From: Streptomyces sp. NBC_00510 | Lineage (GTDB): Bacteria; Actinomycetota; Actinomycetes; Streptomycetales; Streptomycetaceae | DNA length: 64,000 bases | Direction: 5' to 3' | NCBI GenBank assembly: GCA_036013505.1 | Contig: CP107851.1 | Location: forward strand, 1,984,001-2,048,000 | In this document: piece by piece, positions 45,961 to 58,035 of the stretch | How the letters are laid out: every line of letters starts with the position of its first letter | How positions within the stretch are numbered: position 1 is the first letter of the stretch | The notes under the pieces: generated by a model | Seen by the model: only the letters and a program-made list of their open reading frames with translations | Databases searched by the model: none | Told to the model about the DNA's origin: nothing | Program-made: the position numbers and the translations under genes

Positions 45961-47038
45961 CCGAAAGAGGAAGTGCGTGCTTGGTTCTCGCTCCGCACGA
46001 CCCGCAGTCCATCGTGGTGTGCGCGGGATGCACCAAGCGGACGTCCCGCCCGTGCTTGCGGCCCATCTCGATCAGCGCCGCCTTCGTGGCGCCAATCGCG
46101 GCGTCCGCCGCCTTGCGCGCCATTGTGGTCTTCGCGAGGAACTTCGGCCGGAAGTCCTCCACCGCAATCGCGTCATGGTCGCGCACCACGCGCTTGGCCC
46201 ACTTGCGGGCAGTGTCCTGCCGCCGGCGGGCGATCTTCTTGGACACCTTCGCAGCGGCCCGGCGGGCCTTGCGGTAGCCGCCGGTGGCGGGCTTGTTCCC
46301 CGGGGTGCGCCGGCGGGCCATCATCTTCTGGTACCGCGCGAGACGCTGCGCGGCAGTCCTGCCGTGCTGGGCGTGGGGCAGGTCGTGGGCGTCGCTGGTC
46401 GTGGTCGCGGTCGCAACGACGCCCCAGTCGATACCAATCACTGCGCCGGTGGCGGGCAGCGGCTCTGGGGCAGTGGCCACGACGAACGAGGCGTACCAGT
46501 GGCCGAGGCTGTCCCGGTACACCCGTACCGAGGATGGTGCGGACGGCAGGTCGCGGGACCACACCACGGTCACCACGATGCCGCCGGCCAGGTGCAGGCG
46601 TCCGTCCTTGAGCCTAAAACCCCGCCTGGTGTAGTTCAGCGACGGGGCGGCCTCGCGCTTGCGCTTGATGCGGGGCATCCCGGCCCGCTGCCGCATCGGC
46701 AGACGCGCCGTGATGTCCTTCAAGGCTTTGGCACGGGACGTCGCGAAATCCCGGATGACCTGCTGCTGCGGCACCGAGCTGCCCTCCCGCAGCCACGCCA
46801 TCGACCGCCGGGCCTCGGTCAGCAACTTGTCGAGCTGCGCCGGGCCGCACGTGATCTTCTGCTCGGCGGTCCTGTTCAGGCTGTGGACCTTGCGGGACAC
46901 CGCCACGCACTCGTTCCACACCCAACGGCAACGCGCCCACTCCGCCTCCAGACCGGCACCCGCCGACGACGACACCCGCAACCGATAGGTGTACCGGGCA
47001 CGCCCGGACCCCTGCTCCGTCACCGCTGTCGTCGTCAC
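45794..47038 (-). CDS. tnpB: TnpB RNA-guided nuclease (OrfB), intact catalytic residues
   Basis: A 414-residue protein. RuvC residues are all present: Asp204 in GIDWGVVAT, Glu294 in AIAVEDF, Asp375 in SPRDKNSAR. The zinc-finger cysteines are 345/348 (DCGSCG) and 365/368 (YTCTACG). The N-terminal RNA/DNA-binding part (YTYRLRVSSSA...WVWNECVAVSR) is typical. The GTG at 47038 gives a normal N-terminus; the open frame reaches further upstream into the left end. The last codons (IPVH-stop) lie inside the RE hairpin. Expected role: omega-RNA-guided cleavage of vacated target sites, promoting element retention. Confidence 0.93.
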   Translation of the reverse strand: MTTTAVTEQGSGRARYTYRLRVSSSAGAGLEAEWARCRWVWNECVAVSRKVHSLNRTAEQKITCGPAQLDKLLTEARRSMAWLREGSSVPQQQVIRDFATSRAKALKDITARLPMRQRAGMPRIKRKREAAPSLNYTRRGFRLKDGRLHLAGGIVVTVVWSRDLPSAPSSVRVYRDSLGHWYASFVVATAPEPLPATGAVIGIDWGVVATATTTSDAHDLPHAQHGRTAAQRLARYQKMMARRRTPGNKPATGGYRKARRAAAKVSKKIARRRQDTARKWAKRVVRDHDAIAVEDFRPKFLAKTTMARKAADAAIGATKAALIEMGRKHGRDVRLVHPAHTTMDCGSCGARTKHALPLSERTYTCTACGAVSPRDKNSARVMLVRAGLNPAGADRVSAGGPPVPSPREPGIPVH

Positions 47039-47183
47039 ACTCCGGAACCTAACAGCCGCCACTGACAACGAAAGAGAGTGCAGGTCAGAACAGACACGGA
47101 GCCAACTCTCAGCCGCTTCGCGGCTCCGACCCAAAACTCATTCCTCCCCGGCCTGAACGCTCGGCCATTCCGGGGTAAACCAG

Positions 47184-47538
47184 GTTAATTACACCCTGGC
47201 CGACGCGCTGGCCGCGCTGCGCCCGGCGGCGGGCGGCGGCGGGCGGCGGGCGGGAGTCGAGCCGCTGCCCCGGGGCCGCGGCGGGCGCGTCCGAGGTGCA
47301 CGAGGTGTGGTGCGCCGTGCCGCCCGACACCGCGCGCCGCAGGTTCCGGGAGCGGGCGCCCGCGCGGCACCCGGTGCACACCGAGGGCGCGCGCTTCCCC
47401 GAGGAGGAGTGGCGGTTCTGGACCGAGATGGCCGAGCCGCTGGGCCTGGGCAGCGTGCACCGGGTGGACACCTCGCGCCCGGTGGACGTCGCGGCGCTCG
47501 CCCGCCGGATCGCGGGCGGCCCGTCCCCGGCGCCGTGA
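47184..47538 (+). pseudogene. P-loop kinase gene, 3' fragment, frameshifted and internally deleted
   Basis: Continues the fragment at 45687: VNYTLADALAALRPAAGG, then the frame shifts by +1 and the real C-terminus resumes as ASEVHEVWCAVPPDTARRRF and ends PVDVAALARRIAGGPSPAP at 47538. Compared with kinases of this kind, some 30-40 residues in the middle appear missing. The decay is additional to the element insertion, so the gene is dead even if the element were excised. Confidence 0.8.
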
Positions 47539-47559
47539 CGTCCGGCGGCGGTGTGCGTG

Positions 47560-47594
47560 AAGCGCTTGTCCGGCTCCCGCCCGGCGCCTAGCGT
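47560..47594 (+). promoter_or_regulatory. Promoter and AAGCGCTT operator for the beta-galactosidase operon
   Basis: TTGTCC (47566-47571), 17-bp spacer, TAGCGT (47589-47594) form a good housekeeping-type promoter. The palindrome AAGCGCTT (47560-47567) overlaps the -35 box, where a LacI-type repressor would block RNA polymerase. The predicted leader before the ATG is about 250 nt and contains a hairpin at 47600-47620 but no recognisable riboswitch. Confidence 0.65.
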
Positions 47595-47653
47595 GTGTTC
47601 CCGTCGGCGGCGGCACGGGAGGGGGACCCGGGGGTGGAGCGGACGTCGGGTGA

Positions 47654-51975
<4,322 letters not shown>

Positions 51976-51988
51976 CGGCCCGTGCGGG

Positions 51989-52020
51989 AGGGGGCGGATG
52001 CGGCAGGCGCCCCGCCCCCT
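51989..52020. terminator. Bidirectional terminator between the lacZ operon and the MBL gene
   Basis: Inverted repeat AGGGGGCGG / CCGCCCCCT with a 14-nt loop, located between two convergent genes. Confidence 0.6.
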
Positions 52021-52048
52021 GGTCGCTCACGACCGGCTGACGACCCGC

Positions 52049-53215
52049 TCACGCCGGGGCGCTGTCCGGCTGCGGGGCGGCCGGCAGCGCGTCGTCGGTG
52101 AGCGCGGGCCAGGTGCGGGCGGCGGCCCCGTGCGCGATCGCCCGCCACCAGGGGTCGAGCGGCACCCCGGCCGCGGGCTCGAAGGGCTCGCCGGGGCGCG
52201 GCACGGCGACCCGGGCCCCCACGGCGCGCGCCGCGGCGACGGTGCCCTCGGCGGGCTCCTCCCAGGGGTGCGGGGCCAGGTTGAACGTGCCCCAGTGGAT
52301 GGGGAGCATGAGCTCGCCGCGCAGGTCCTGGTGGGCGCGGACGCCCTCCTCGGGGGTCATGTGGATGTCAGGCCAGAAGTCGCTGTACGCGCCGATCTGC
52401 ACCATGGTGGCGTCGAACGGTCCATAGGCCTCGCCGATCTCCGTGAAACCGGGGAAGTATCCCGTGTCGCCGCTGTGGTAGACGCGGTGCTCGGGCCCGG
52501 CGACGACCCAGGACGCCCACAGGGTGTGCTGGGTGTTGCGGATCGCCCGGCCGCAGAAGTGCCGAGCCGGGGTCGCCGTGAGGGTGAGCCCGGCGACCTG
52601 CGTCGACTCGTGCCAGTCCAGCTCGGTCATGCGGTCCACGGGGACGCCCCAGCGCTCCAGGTGGGCGCCGACGCCCAGCGGCACGACGAAGCGGGTGCCG
52701 GTCCCGGCGAGCGCCTTAATCGTGGGCATGTCGAGGTGGTCGTAGTGGTCGTGGGAGATGACGATCGCGTCGGCCTCGCCCAGCTCCTTCAGCGGTACCG
52801 GCGGCTCGTGGAGGCGCTTGGGGCCGATGAAGGAGAAGGGGGAGCACCTCCGGCCCCAGACGGGGTCGAACAGGACGCGGCGCCCGTCGATCTCGGCGAG
52901 CACGGTGGAGTGGCCCATCCAGGTGAGCCGCAGGCCCGAGGCGGGCGGTGCGGCCAGGTCGGCGAGGGTCGTGGCGTGCAGCGGGATGTCCCCGGCGGGG
53001 GCCCTGCGGACCCGCTCCTCCTTGCGGAAGTACGTCCGGGCGAACCGCAGCATCGATCCGGAGGGCGCCGTACGTGCGCCCAGGGGGTTGGTGAACACCC
53101 CGTCGGCGAAGTTCGGCGACCGCCGGATGCGCTCCATCCTCTCCCCGTAGGGGTTGTCTCCGAAGGCGGGGATGAGGCTGGAGAGCAGGGAACGCTTCGG
53201 ACTGGAGCCGGACAC
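52049..53215 (-). CDS. MBL-fold metallohydrolase (NAPE-PLD/UlaG-like)
   Basis: A 388-residue metallo-beta-lactamase-fold enzyme. The metal motif HxHxDH is SHDHYDHLD (about residues 155-163), and further ligands are in YHSGDTGYFPG and LPIHWGTF. The pattern TWMGHSTVLAEIDGRRVLFDPVW is characteristic of the NAPE-phospholipase D / UlaG-like group. Its substrate could be a phospholipid or phosphorylated lactone. The GTG at 53215 has GGGAGG upstream; the frame upstream is Arg-rich and not family-like. A 310-bp gap separates it from the upstream PPOX gene. Confidence 0.88.
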   Translation of the reverse strand: MSGSSPKRSLLSSLIPAFGDNPYGERMERIRRSPNFADGVFTNPLGARTAPSGSMLRFARTYFRKEERVRRAPAGDIPLHATTLADLAAPPASGLRLTWMGHSTVLAEIDGRRVLFDPVWGRRCSPFSFIGPKRLHEPPVPLKELGEADAIVISHDHYDHLDMPTIKALAGTGTRFVVPLGVGAHLERWGVPVDRMTELDWHESTQVAGLTLTATPARHFCGRAIRNTQHTLWASWVVAGPEHRVYHSGDTGYFPGFTEIGEAYGPFDATMVQIGAYSDFWPDIHMTPEEGVRAHQDLRGELMLPIHWGTFNLAPHPWEEPAEGTVAAARAVGARVAVPRPGEPFEPAAGVPLDPWWRAIAHGAAARTWPALTDDALPAAPQPDSAPA

Positions 53216-53476
53216 GGCACCTCCCGTTGGTCGGCGGTCACGAACGTGCCGTGAGCCGTCCGGGCCCCGGCAGAACCAGTATGTACAGCGACAACTCCTA
53301 CACCGGTCATTCCGGTTCCGCGCCCCTTTGTGGAATCGGCCGCCGGCGGCCCACCGGCTCCCGCCCATGACCGTCGGGACGACCGTGACCAGGCGGTTCC
53401 CCGGTACGGAAGATCGTCCCCCGCGGTGTCGCGCAGTGTCTCGCAGTCTCGATGCTGCCACCGTCGCGGGCCGGAT

Positions 53477-53504
53477 GCCGCCCGCCCCACCGGGAGCGGG
53501 CGGC
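53477..53504. terminator. Hairpin terminator after the PPOX gene
   Basis: Perfect 9-bp inverted repeat GCCGCCCGC / GCGGGCGGC with a 10-nt loop, 22 bp past the leftward PPOX gene's stop. The rest of the gap (53216-53476) holds no supported gene and presumably the promoter of the MBL gene. Confidence 0.6.
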
Positions 53505-53525
53505 GGGACCACGCCGGAGCGACCA

Positions 53526-53954
53526 CTACGCGCCGCGGGGCTGGCCGTACGCGCGCTCGACGTGGAGCTTCAGCACAAGGCGCTTGTCCTCGACCATGGC
53601 GCGGCGGTAGTCGTCCCAGTCCGGGTGCTCGCCCTGCAGGGCCCGGTAGAGGTCGACGAGCTCCTCGACGGTCGCGTCGTCCCGGTCCGCCGCGACGGGG
53701 GTGAGTTCCGCGGTGCCCTCCGCGACCGTCCAGGCCCAGCGGTCGGCCGTGGTGACGTGGTAGCTCGCGCGGGGGTCGCGGCGCAGGTTGCGGGTCTTGG
53801 CGCGGTCGTCGGTGAGGGAGACCCGCAGCACCCCCGTGTCCGGGTCGTAGTGGTGGATGACGTTGGACATCTGGGGGCGGCCGTCGCGCTTGATGGTGAC
53901 GAGCACGCCCCCCTTGGTGTCGGCGAGCAGGCGGAGGAGGTCTTTGTCGCTCAT
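53526..53954 (-). CDS. PPOX-class F420-dependent oxidoreductase
   Basis: A 142-residue split-beta-barrel flavin/F420 protein. GGVLVTIKRDGRPQMSNVIHHYDPDTGVLRVSLTDDRAKTRNLRRDP is the standard N-terminal barrel of Rv1155-like proteins, and WAWTVAEGTAEL and LVLKLHVERAYG complete it. It probably uses F420 or FMN; its redox substrate is unknown. It lies 7 bp downstream of the DUF2264 gene on the same strand and is likely co-transcribed with it. Confidence 0.9.
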   Translation of the reverse strand: MSDKDLLRLLADTKGGVLVTIKRDGRPQMSNVIHHYDPDTGVLRVSLTDDRAKTRNLRRDPRASYHVTTADRWAWTVAEGTAELTPVAADRDDATVEELVDLYRALQGEHPDWDDYRRAMVEDKRLVLKLHVERAYGQPRGA

Positions 53955-53961
53955 GGCAGCC

Positions 53962-55809
53962 TCAACGAGCGTCCGGGGGCGAGGATTCCACGACCACGTC
54001 GGCCGTGGTCAGCCGCGCCCGGTGCGTGGCTCCGTCGGCCCAGGTGACGGTCACCTCGTGGACCCCCGACGGCGACATACCGACCTCCGCCCCGGCGAGG
54101 GCGGACAGCGGCTCCGCGTCGGCGGCGCCGGTGAGCCGGGCCGCGCAGAGGAAGAGGTCGCCGCGACTGCCGCCGCCTTCGGTGGTCTCGCCGGTGAGGA
54201 CGGGGGTGACCGCGCGTCTGGTGCACGCGGTCGGGGCGGGCGGCAGGCCGGGGGCGGCGCGGAGGCCGTGCAGCGGCAGCAGCTCCGAGGTCAGGCCCTC
54301 GCCCGCGGGCCAGCCGGTCTGCCGTACCGGCGAGCCGGGCGGCGCCCCGCTGACCAGGTGGGCGCGGATCTCGGCGGTACCCCTGGCCATCACGAGACTC
54401 ACGACGCGGACCCGGTCACCGGCGCGGGAGCGTGAGGCCGCCCATCCCTCGCCGGCGCCGAGCGGGGTGAGCCCGGTGCGCGCGGTGACACCGCCGTCGG
54501 CGTCCGGGAGGCCGAAGTGGTTGTCGGGGGGCGTGTCCCCGGTCAGCGGAGCGGTGGCGGTGGAGTAGGCGAACCGCGCGTAGTGGGCCGCGTAACGGGT
54601 GTCCTCGCTGCCGTGGTTGTGCAGGCGTACGAGGCCGTCGGCGGCCGTCGACTGGATCAGCCAGTTGGGCGCGGGCAGCGCGGTCAGGGCGTCGCCGCGT
54701 TCGACGGGGGCGGGCTCCTCGGGCGCCGTCCACACCGCGTGTCCGGGCGGCAGCAGCAGGCCGAGGAAGCCCTTGCTCGCCCAGTACGGGGAGCCGGGCC
54801 CGGAGTAGTCCTGCAGGACACCCGCGGAGGGACCGTGCCAGCCCAGGGACAGCAGCCCGTCGGGGCCCGCCGCGCCGCGGTCCAGGAAGTGGCGCAGGGC
54901 GCCGGAGGCCAGGCGCCGCGTGGTGCCGGGGGCGAGCGGGGTGTGTCCGGTGAGGGCGCCGAGCCACAGCGGCGCGGCCGCGGCGACGCGGTAGGTCAGC
55001 GAGCGGCCCTGGTGGAGGGGCGAGCCGTCGGCGCCGAACAGGCGGGACTGGTCGGCGAGATGGATCCGCAGCCGCTCGCCGTAGCGGTCCAGCAGGTCGG
55101 CGTCGCCGGAGAACCAGGCCTCCAGCACGGGGTAGAGGTGCAGCGCCCACCCGTTGTAGTGGTCGAAAGCGCGAAGGTCCCCGTCGGTGTACCAGCCGTC
55201 GCCGACGTACCAGCGGTCGATCCGCCGCAGTCCGCGCGCCACGGCGTCCCGGTCGCCGAGGAAACCGCCGACGGTGGCCGGGAACATCTCCCAGTTGTTG
55301 GGCCACGCCTGCGCGGCGGCCGCCCGGGCCAGCCAGGCGCCGGCGCGTTCGCGCACGGGCCCGTCGAGCCGGTCCCACAGCCAGCGGCGGGTCAGCCGGA
55401 GCCCGATGGCGATGGACGCGGCCTCGACCAGCGGCTGCGTACGGTCGGCCACGACGGGCCAGTCCTCCGGCCCGTCCCCGCCGGGCCGCGCGGTGCCGGC
55501 GGCCAGGCCGTCGGCGTACCGCTGCAGCAGTCCTGACGGATCGTCACCGTTTGCGCCCGCCACACGGATCGCGGCGAGCAGGAACGTCCGCGCGTACCCC
55601 TCCAGGCCGTCCGAGCGGGCGCCCGAGGCGCTGTTGCGGTCGCCGGGGAGGTGGTAGAGCGCCCCGCCGGGCGTGGCGTGCGGGGCGACGGCGGCGAGCA
55701 GCCCGTCGGCGACCGCCTCCCAGTGGGCGCGGGTCCACCCCGTGTACGGGCTCAGCTCCCGATCCTCGGGCGGCAGTTGGAAGGGGTGCGCTGGCGCTTT
55801 CCGGGTCAC
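53962..55809 (-). CDS. DUF2264 protein, probable glycan-processing enzyme
   Basis: A 615-residue protein matching DUF2264: an alpha/alpha-barrel N-domain (FLLAAIRVAGANGDDPSGLLQRYADGL; QAWPNNWEMFPATVGGFLGDRD) and a C-terminal beta-sandwich. Proteins of this family neighbour polysaccharide lyases and unsaturated-uronyl hydrolases and are thought to act on oligosaccharides; the reaction is not firmly established. There is no signal peptide. The GTG start follows a promoter containing AAGCGCTT, the same site as in front of lacZ, so both probably answer to one LacI-type regulator encoded elsewhere. Confidence 0.85.
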   Translation of the reverse strand: MTRKAPAHPFQLPPEDRELSPYTGWTRAHWEAVADGLLAAVAPHATPGGALYHLPGDRNSASGARSDGLEGYARTFLLAAIRVAGANGDDPSGLLQRYADGLAAGTARPGGDGPEDWPVVADRTQPLVEAASIAIGLRLTRRWLWDRLDGPVRERAGAWLARAAAAQAWPNNWEMFPATVGGFLGDRDAVARGLRRIDRWYVGDGWYTDGDLRAFDHYNGWALHLYPVLEAWFSGDADLLDRYGERLRIHLADQSRLFGADGSPLHQGRSLTYRVAAAAPLWLGALTGHTPLAPGTTRRLASGALRHFLDRGAAGPDGLLSLGWHGPSAGVLQDYSGPGSPYWASKGFLGLLLPPGHAVWTAPEEPAPVERGDALTALPAPNWLIQSTAADGLVRLHNHGSEDTRYAAHYARFAYSTATAPLTGDTPPDNHFGLPDADGGVTARTGLTPLGAGEGWAASRSRAGDRVRVVSLVMARGTAEIRAHLVSGAPPGSPVRQTGWPAGEGLTSELLPLHGLRAAPGLPPAPTACTRRAVTPVLTGETTEGGGSRGDLFLCAARLTGAADAEPLSALAGAEVGMSPSGVHEVTVTWADGATHRARLTTADVVVESSPPDAR

Positions 55810-55887
55810 GGTTCGCGTACGGCCTTTCCGGGGTCGGGGAACGGCTTCGGCGCCGGACGCAGGCCTCTCGGCGGCGGCCGGCGGGCG

Positions 55888-55917
55888 ACTCTACCGTCGC
55901 GCCACAAGCGCTTTCCA
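55888..55917 (-). promoter_or_regulatory. Promoter with AAGCGCTT operator before the DUF2264 gene
   Basis: On the minus strand TGGAAAGCGCTTG (55917-55905) contains the palindrome AAGCGCTT (55906-55913), followed 12 bp later by a TAGAGT -10-like box (55893-55888). The site would cover the -35 region. It is the same octamer as upstream of lacZ and resembles LacI-family operators of actinomycetes. Confidence 0.55.
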
Positions 55918-55942
55918 GACCGCGTCGGTCCTCCCGGAGCCG

Positions 55943-56344
55943 TCAGGCCCCCTCCGGATCCGTGGAGACCGTGCCGGGACGGATCACGGCACGCCCCACG
56001 CCGAGGGCACGCAACAGGACGTCCAGTGCCTGCTCGTGGTCGTCCACGGAATGGTGGACCCAGGCGTAGGTGCCGTGCGGGCCCCCGTCGAACTCGTGCA
56101 GCGCGTAGTCCGTTCTGCCGATGCGGAAGAGGGCGACGCCCACGTCGCCGAGGTCCTGCCAGCTGCGTTCGACGGACAGCCTCAGCCGCGCGGCGAACGC
56201 CTCCAGAGGCGGATCCAACCTCGCGAGACATCGGAAGTCACAGGCGACCCAGTCCCACAGCCCGATCTGCAGGGCGGGGTTGCGCTTCCCGCCCCGGTAC
56301 TGCGGCGCGGGCTCCCAGTCGGCCTCGGGGCCGGGCACCTCCAT
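55943..56344 (-). CDS. Hypothetical protein
   Basis: A 133-residue soluble protein I do not recognise. It is rich in aromatic residues and acidic/basic alternation (LQIGLWDWVACDFRCLARLD; HEFDGGPHGTYAWVHH), with no signal peptide or membrane segment. GGAGAGGAG lies 7 nt before the ATG at 56344, preferred over a GTG further upstream. It is 39 bp downstream of the GNAT gene on the same strand and may be co-transcribed. Codon usage is normal for the window. Confidence 0.7.
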   Translation of the reverse strand: MEVPGPEADWEPAPQYRGGKRNPALQIGLWDWVACDFRCLARLDPPLEAFAARLRLSVERSWQDLGDVGVALFRIGRTDYALHEFDGGPHGTYAWVHHSVDDHEQALDVLLRALGVGRAVIRPGTVSTDPEGA

Positions 56345-56383
56345 GCGACGCTCCTCTCCCACCGGCGGCACACCGCGATCCTC

Positions 56384-57013
56384 TCAGCCCCCGGCCGTCG
56401 CCGACGTCCCGCGTCCCAGGTACGTCAGGGGGCCGGGGTCCAGGACGGGGAGCTCGCGGAAGCCCATCCGGTCGTAGAAGGCGCGGGCCGCGGTGTTGGC
56501 GGTCACCATGCCGAGGTGGACGGCGCCGACGCCCCGGGCGGCCAGCGCGGCCAGGAGACGCCCCATCAGTTCCCGCCCGTAGCCGCGCCGCTGGTACGCG
56601 GGCAGCAGGTCGATGTGCAAGTGCGCGGGGTACCCGGCGAGTTCCGGCACGATCATGCGCTCCGGGCGGTGCAGCAGGTCCGCCATCTCCTCGTCCGGGG
56701 TGACCGGCGGCCCGGACGGCTTGGGGTGGCGGTGTTCGAGCCGGGGCAGCCACTCGGCGCGGAAGCGCCGCACGAAGGCGGCGGTGTCCGCGGTGCCGAC
56801 GATGTAGCCGACGGCGCGCGTGCCGTCGTCGACGACGAAGGCGAGTTCGGGCTCGAGGTGAGCGTAGGGCCCCGCGAAGTTGTCCGGGAGCAGGTCGTGG
56901 TCGGTGTAGAGGTGCCGCGCGTCGCCGCCCTCGTGGCCGGTGCGCACGCAGATGTCGTAGACGGCGGCCCGGTCCTCCGGGCGGTACGGGCGGATCACGG
57001 CGCGTGGGGTCAT
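56384..57013 (-). CDS. GNAT-family N-acetyltransferase
   Basis: A 209-residue acetyltransferase. IDLLPAYQRRGYGRELMGRLLAAL (about residues 140-163) carries the acetyl-CoA loop R-R-G-Y-G, followed by HLGMVTANTAARAFYDRMGF (about 172-191). The N-terminal segment VIRPYRPEDRAAVYDICVRTGHEG is like that of GNATs related to the C-domain of bacterial/eukaryotic O-GlcNAcases. Acceptor unknown. Start ATG at 57013; the longer frame upstream lacks support. Divergent from the alpha/beta hydrolase gene. Confidence 0.88.
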   Translation of the reverse strand: MTPRAVIRPYRPEDRAAVYDICVRTGHEGGDARHLYTDHDLLPDNFAGPYAHLEPELAFVVDDGTRAVGYIVGTADTAAFVRRFRAEWLPRLEHRHPKPSGPPVTPDEEMADLLHRPERMIVPELAGYPAHLHIDLLPAYQRRGYGRELMGRLLAALAARGVGAVHLGMVTANTAARAFYDRMGFRELPVLDPGPLTYLGRGTSATAGG

Positions 57014-57111
57014 GCGGGCATGATGACGGCCATGGGAGCGCTCCCACAACCCCTGCGACGTACCGCGTTAGGCTGAACCACATGGGGGCCCACAGGCCGA
57101 GGGAGGTCGCC

Positions 57112-57966
57112 ATGGCCCCGGCCACCGAGGCGCTGGCCGTGTCGCACGGCCCCTACCGGCTGCACGCCGAGATCACCCCGGGCCCCGGCGCGCCCGCGGT
57201 CCTGATGCACGGCTTCCCCGACAGCAGCCGGCTGTACGACCGCCTCCTCCCCCACCTGGAGGGCAGGCTGCCGGTGGTGCGGTTCGACTTCCTCGGGTGG
57301 GGACGCTCCGACAAGCCGTGCGGCCACGCCTACACCGTCGCCCAGCAGGTGGACGACCTCGCCGCGGTGGCCGACGCCCTCGCGGCGGGCCGCACCGCCC
57401 GGCGCCTGGTGCTGGTGGCGCACGACGCCTCGGGCCCGCCCGCGATCGACTGGGCGCTGGAGCATCCCGACCGCGTGGCCCGGCTGGTGCTGCTCAACAC
57501 CTACTACCACTGGACCCCCGCGCTGCGCCGCCCTCCGGCGATCGCCCTGTACTCCACCCCGTTGCTGCGCTCGGCGGCCCGGGCCGTCGCCAGGCGCCGG
57601 CCCGGCCTGGACCGCAGGCTCTACGCCTGGCAGGTGGGTCGCTTCATCAGCGACCCGGAGGTGCGCGAGGCGTACGTCGAGCGGCTCTACGCGCAGTACC
57701 CCGCCGCGCGCCCGGCGTACTGGGGGCTCAACGACGAACTGCTGCACGCGGTACTGAGCCGCCGGCGGCGCATCCCGGAGATGCGCGAGTTCCAGCCGCC
57801 GGTCCGGGTGGTCTTCGGCACCCGGGACCGGTGGCTCAACACCCGCGTCGCCCGGCAGTTCTCCGTGATCTTCCCGCACAGCGAACTGCGCCTGCTGATG
57901 CGCGCCGGGCACTACGTGCAGGTCGACGAGCCCGAACGGGTCGCCGACGCCATCACCGCCCCGTAA
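57112..57966 (+). CDS. Alpha/beta hydrolase, haloalkane-dehalogenase/epoxide-hydrolase-like
   Basis: A 284-residue hydrolase. The oxyanion motif HGFPD (about residue 32) and the nucleophile elbow LVAHDASGPPAIDWAL put an aspartate (H-D-x-S-G) where lipases have serine, as in haloalkane dehalogenases and epoxide hydrolases. The acid is in FGTRDRWLN and the base histidine in RAGHYVQVDEPERVA. It may open epoxides or cleave carbon-halogen bonds; these two cannot be told apart here. GGGAGG precedes ATG 57112; an ATG at 57081 behind a TAGGCT box would give a leaderless, 10-codon-longer form. Confidence 0.85.
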   Translation: MAPATEALAVSHGPYRLHAEITPGPGAPAVLMHGFPDSSRLYDRLLPHLEGRLPVVRFDFLGWGRSDKPCGHAYTVAQQVDDLAAVADALAAGRTARRLVLVAHDASGPPAIDWALEHPDRVARLVLLNTYYHWTPALRRPPAIALYSTPLLRSAARAVARRRPGLDRRLYAWQVGRFISDPEVREAYVERLYAQYPAARPAYWGLNDELLHAVLSRRRRIPEMREFQPPVRVVFGTRDRWLNTRVARQFSVIFPHSELRLLMRAGHYVQVDEPERVADAITAP

Positions 57967-57984
57967 GCGCGGCCGCCGGGCGAC

Positions 57985-58022
57985 GCGGGTCGGGCCCCGG
58001 ACCGGTCCGGGGCCCGACCCGC
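57985..58022. terminator. Bidirectional terminator, 38-bp perfect palindrome
   Basis: Every base pairs across the centre (58003/58004); the left arm reads GCGGGTCGGGCCCCGGAC. It lies between two convergent genes (stops at 57966 and 58036). Confidence 0.85.
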
Positions 58023-58035
58023 GGGGCGCCGTGGA

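Larger units (their letters stand above)
45777..47183 (-). mobile_element. IS605-family TnpB-only (IS1341-type) element, 1407 bp
   Basis: The right end (RE, here on the left) starts TTGACATCC and has hairpin CCCCGTCC-TAAT-GGACGGGG (45787-45806). The left end carries hairpin CCCCGG...CCGGGG (47146-47175). Boundaries are fixed by joining the flanks: AAGGACTCC + GTTAATTACACCCTGGCC restores the kinase frame as KDSVNYTLADAL, so the element is exactly 45777-47183 with no target duplication. On the element strand it sits directly after TTAAC and ends TCAA, as IS605-family elements do. There is no TnpA (Y1) gene, so it depends on a transposase elsewhere. Confidence 0.92.

Noticed and set aside
53281-53370. 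29-codon ORF MYSDNSYTGHSG in the gap upstream of the MBL gene
   Set aside because: No ribosome-binding site and no similarity recognised; probably chance.
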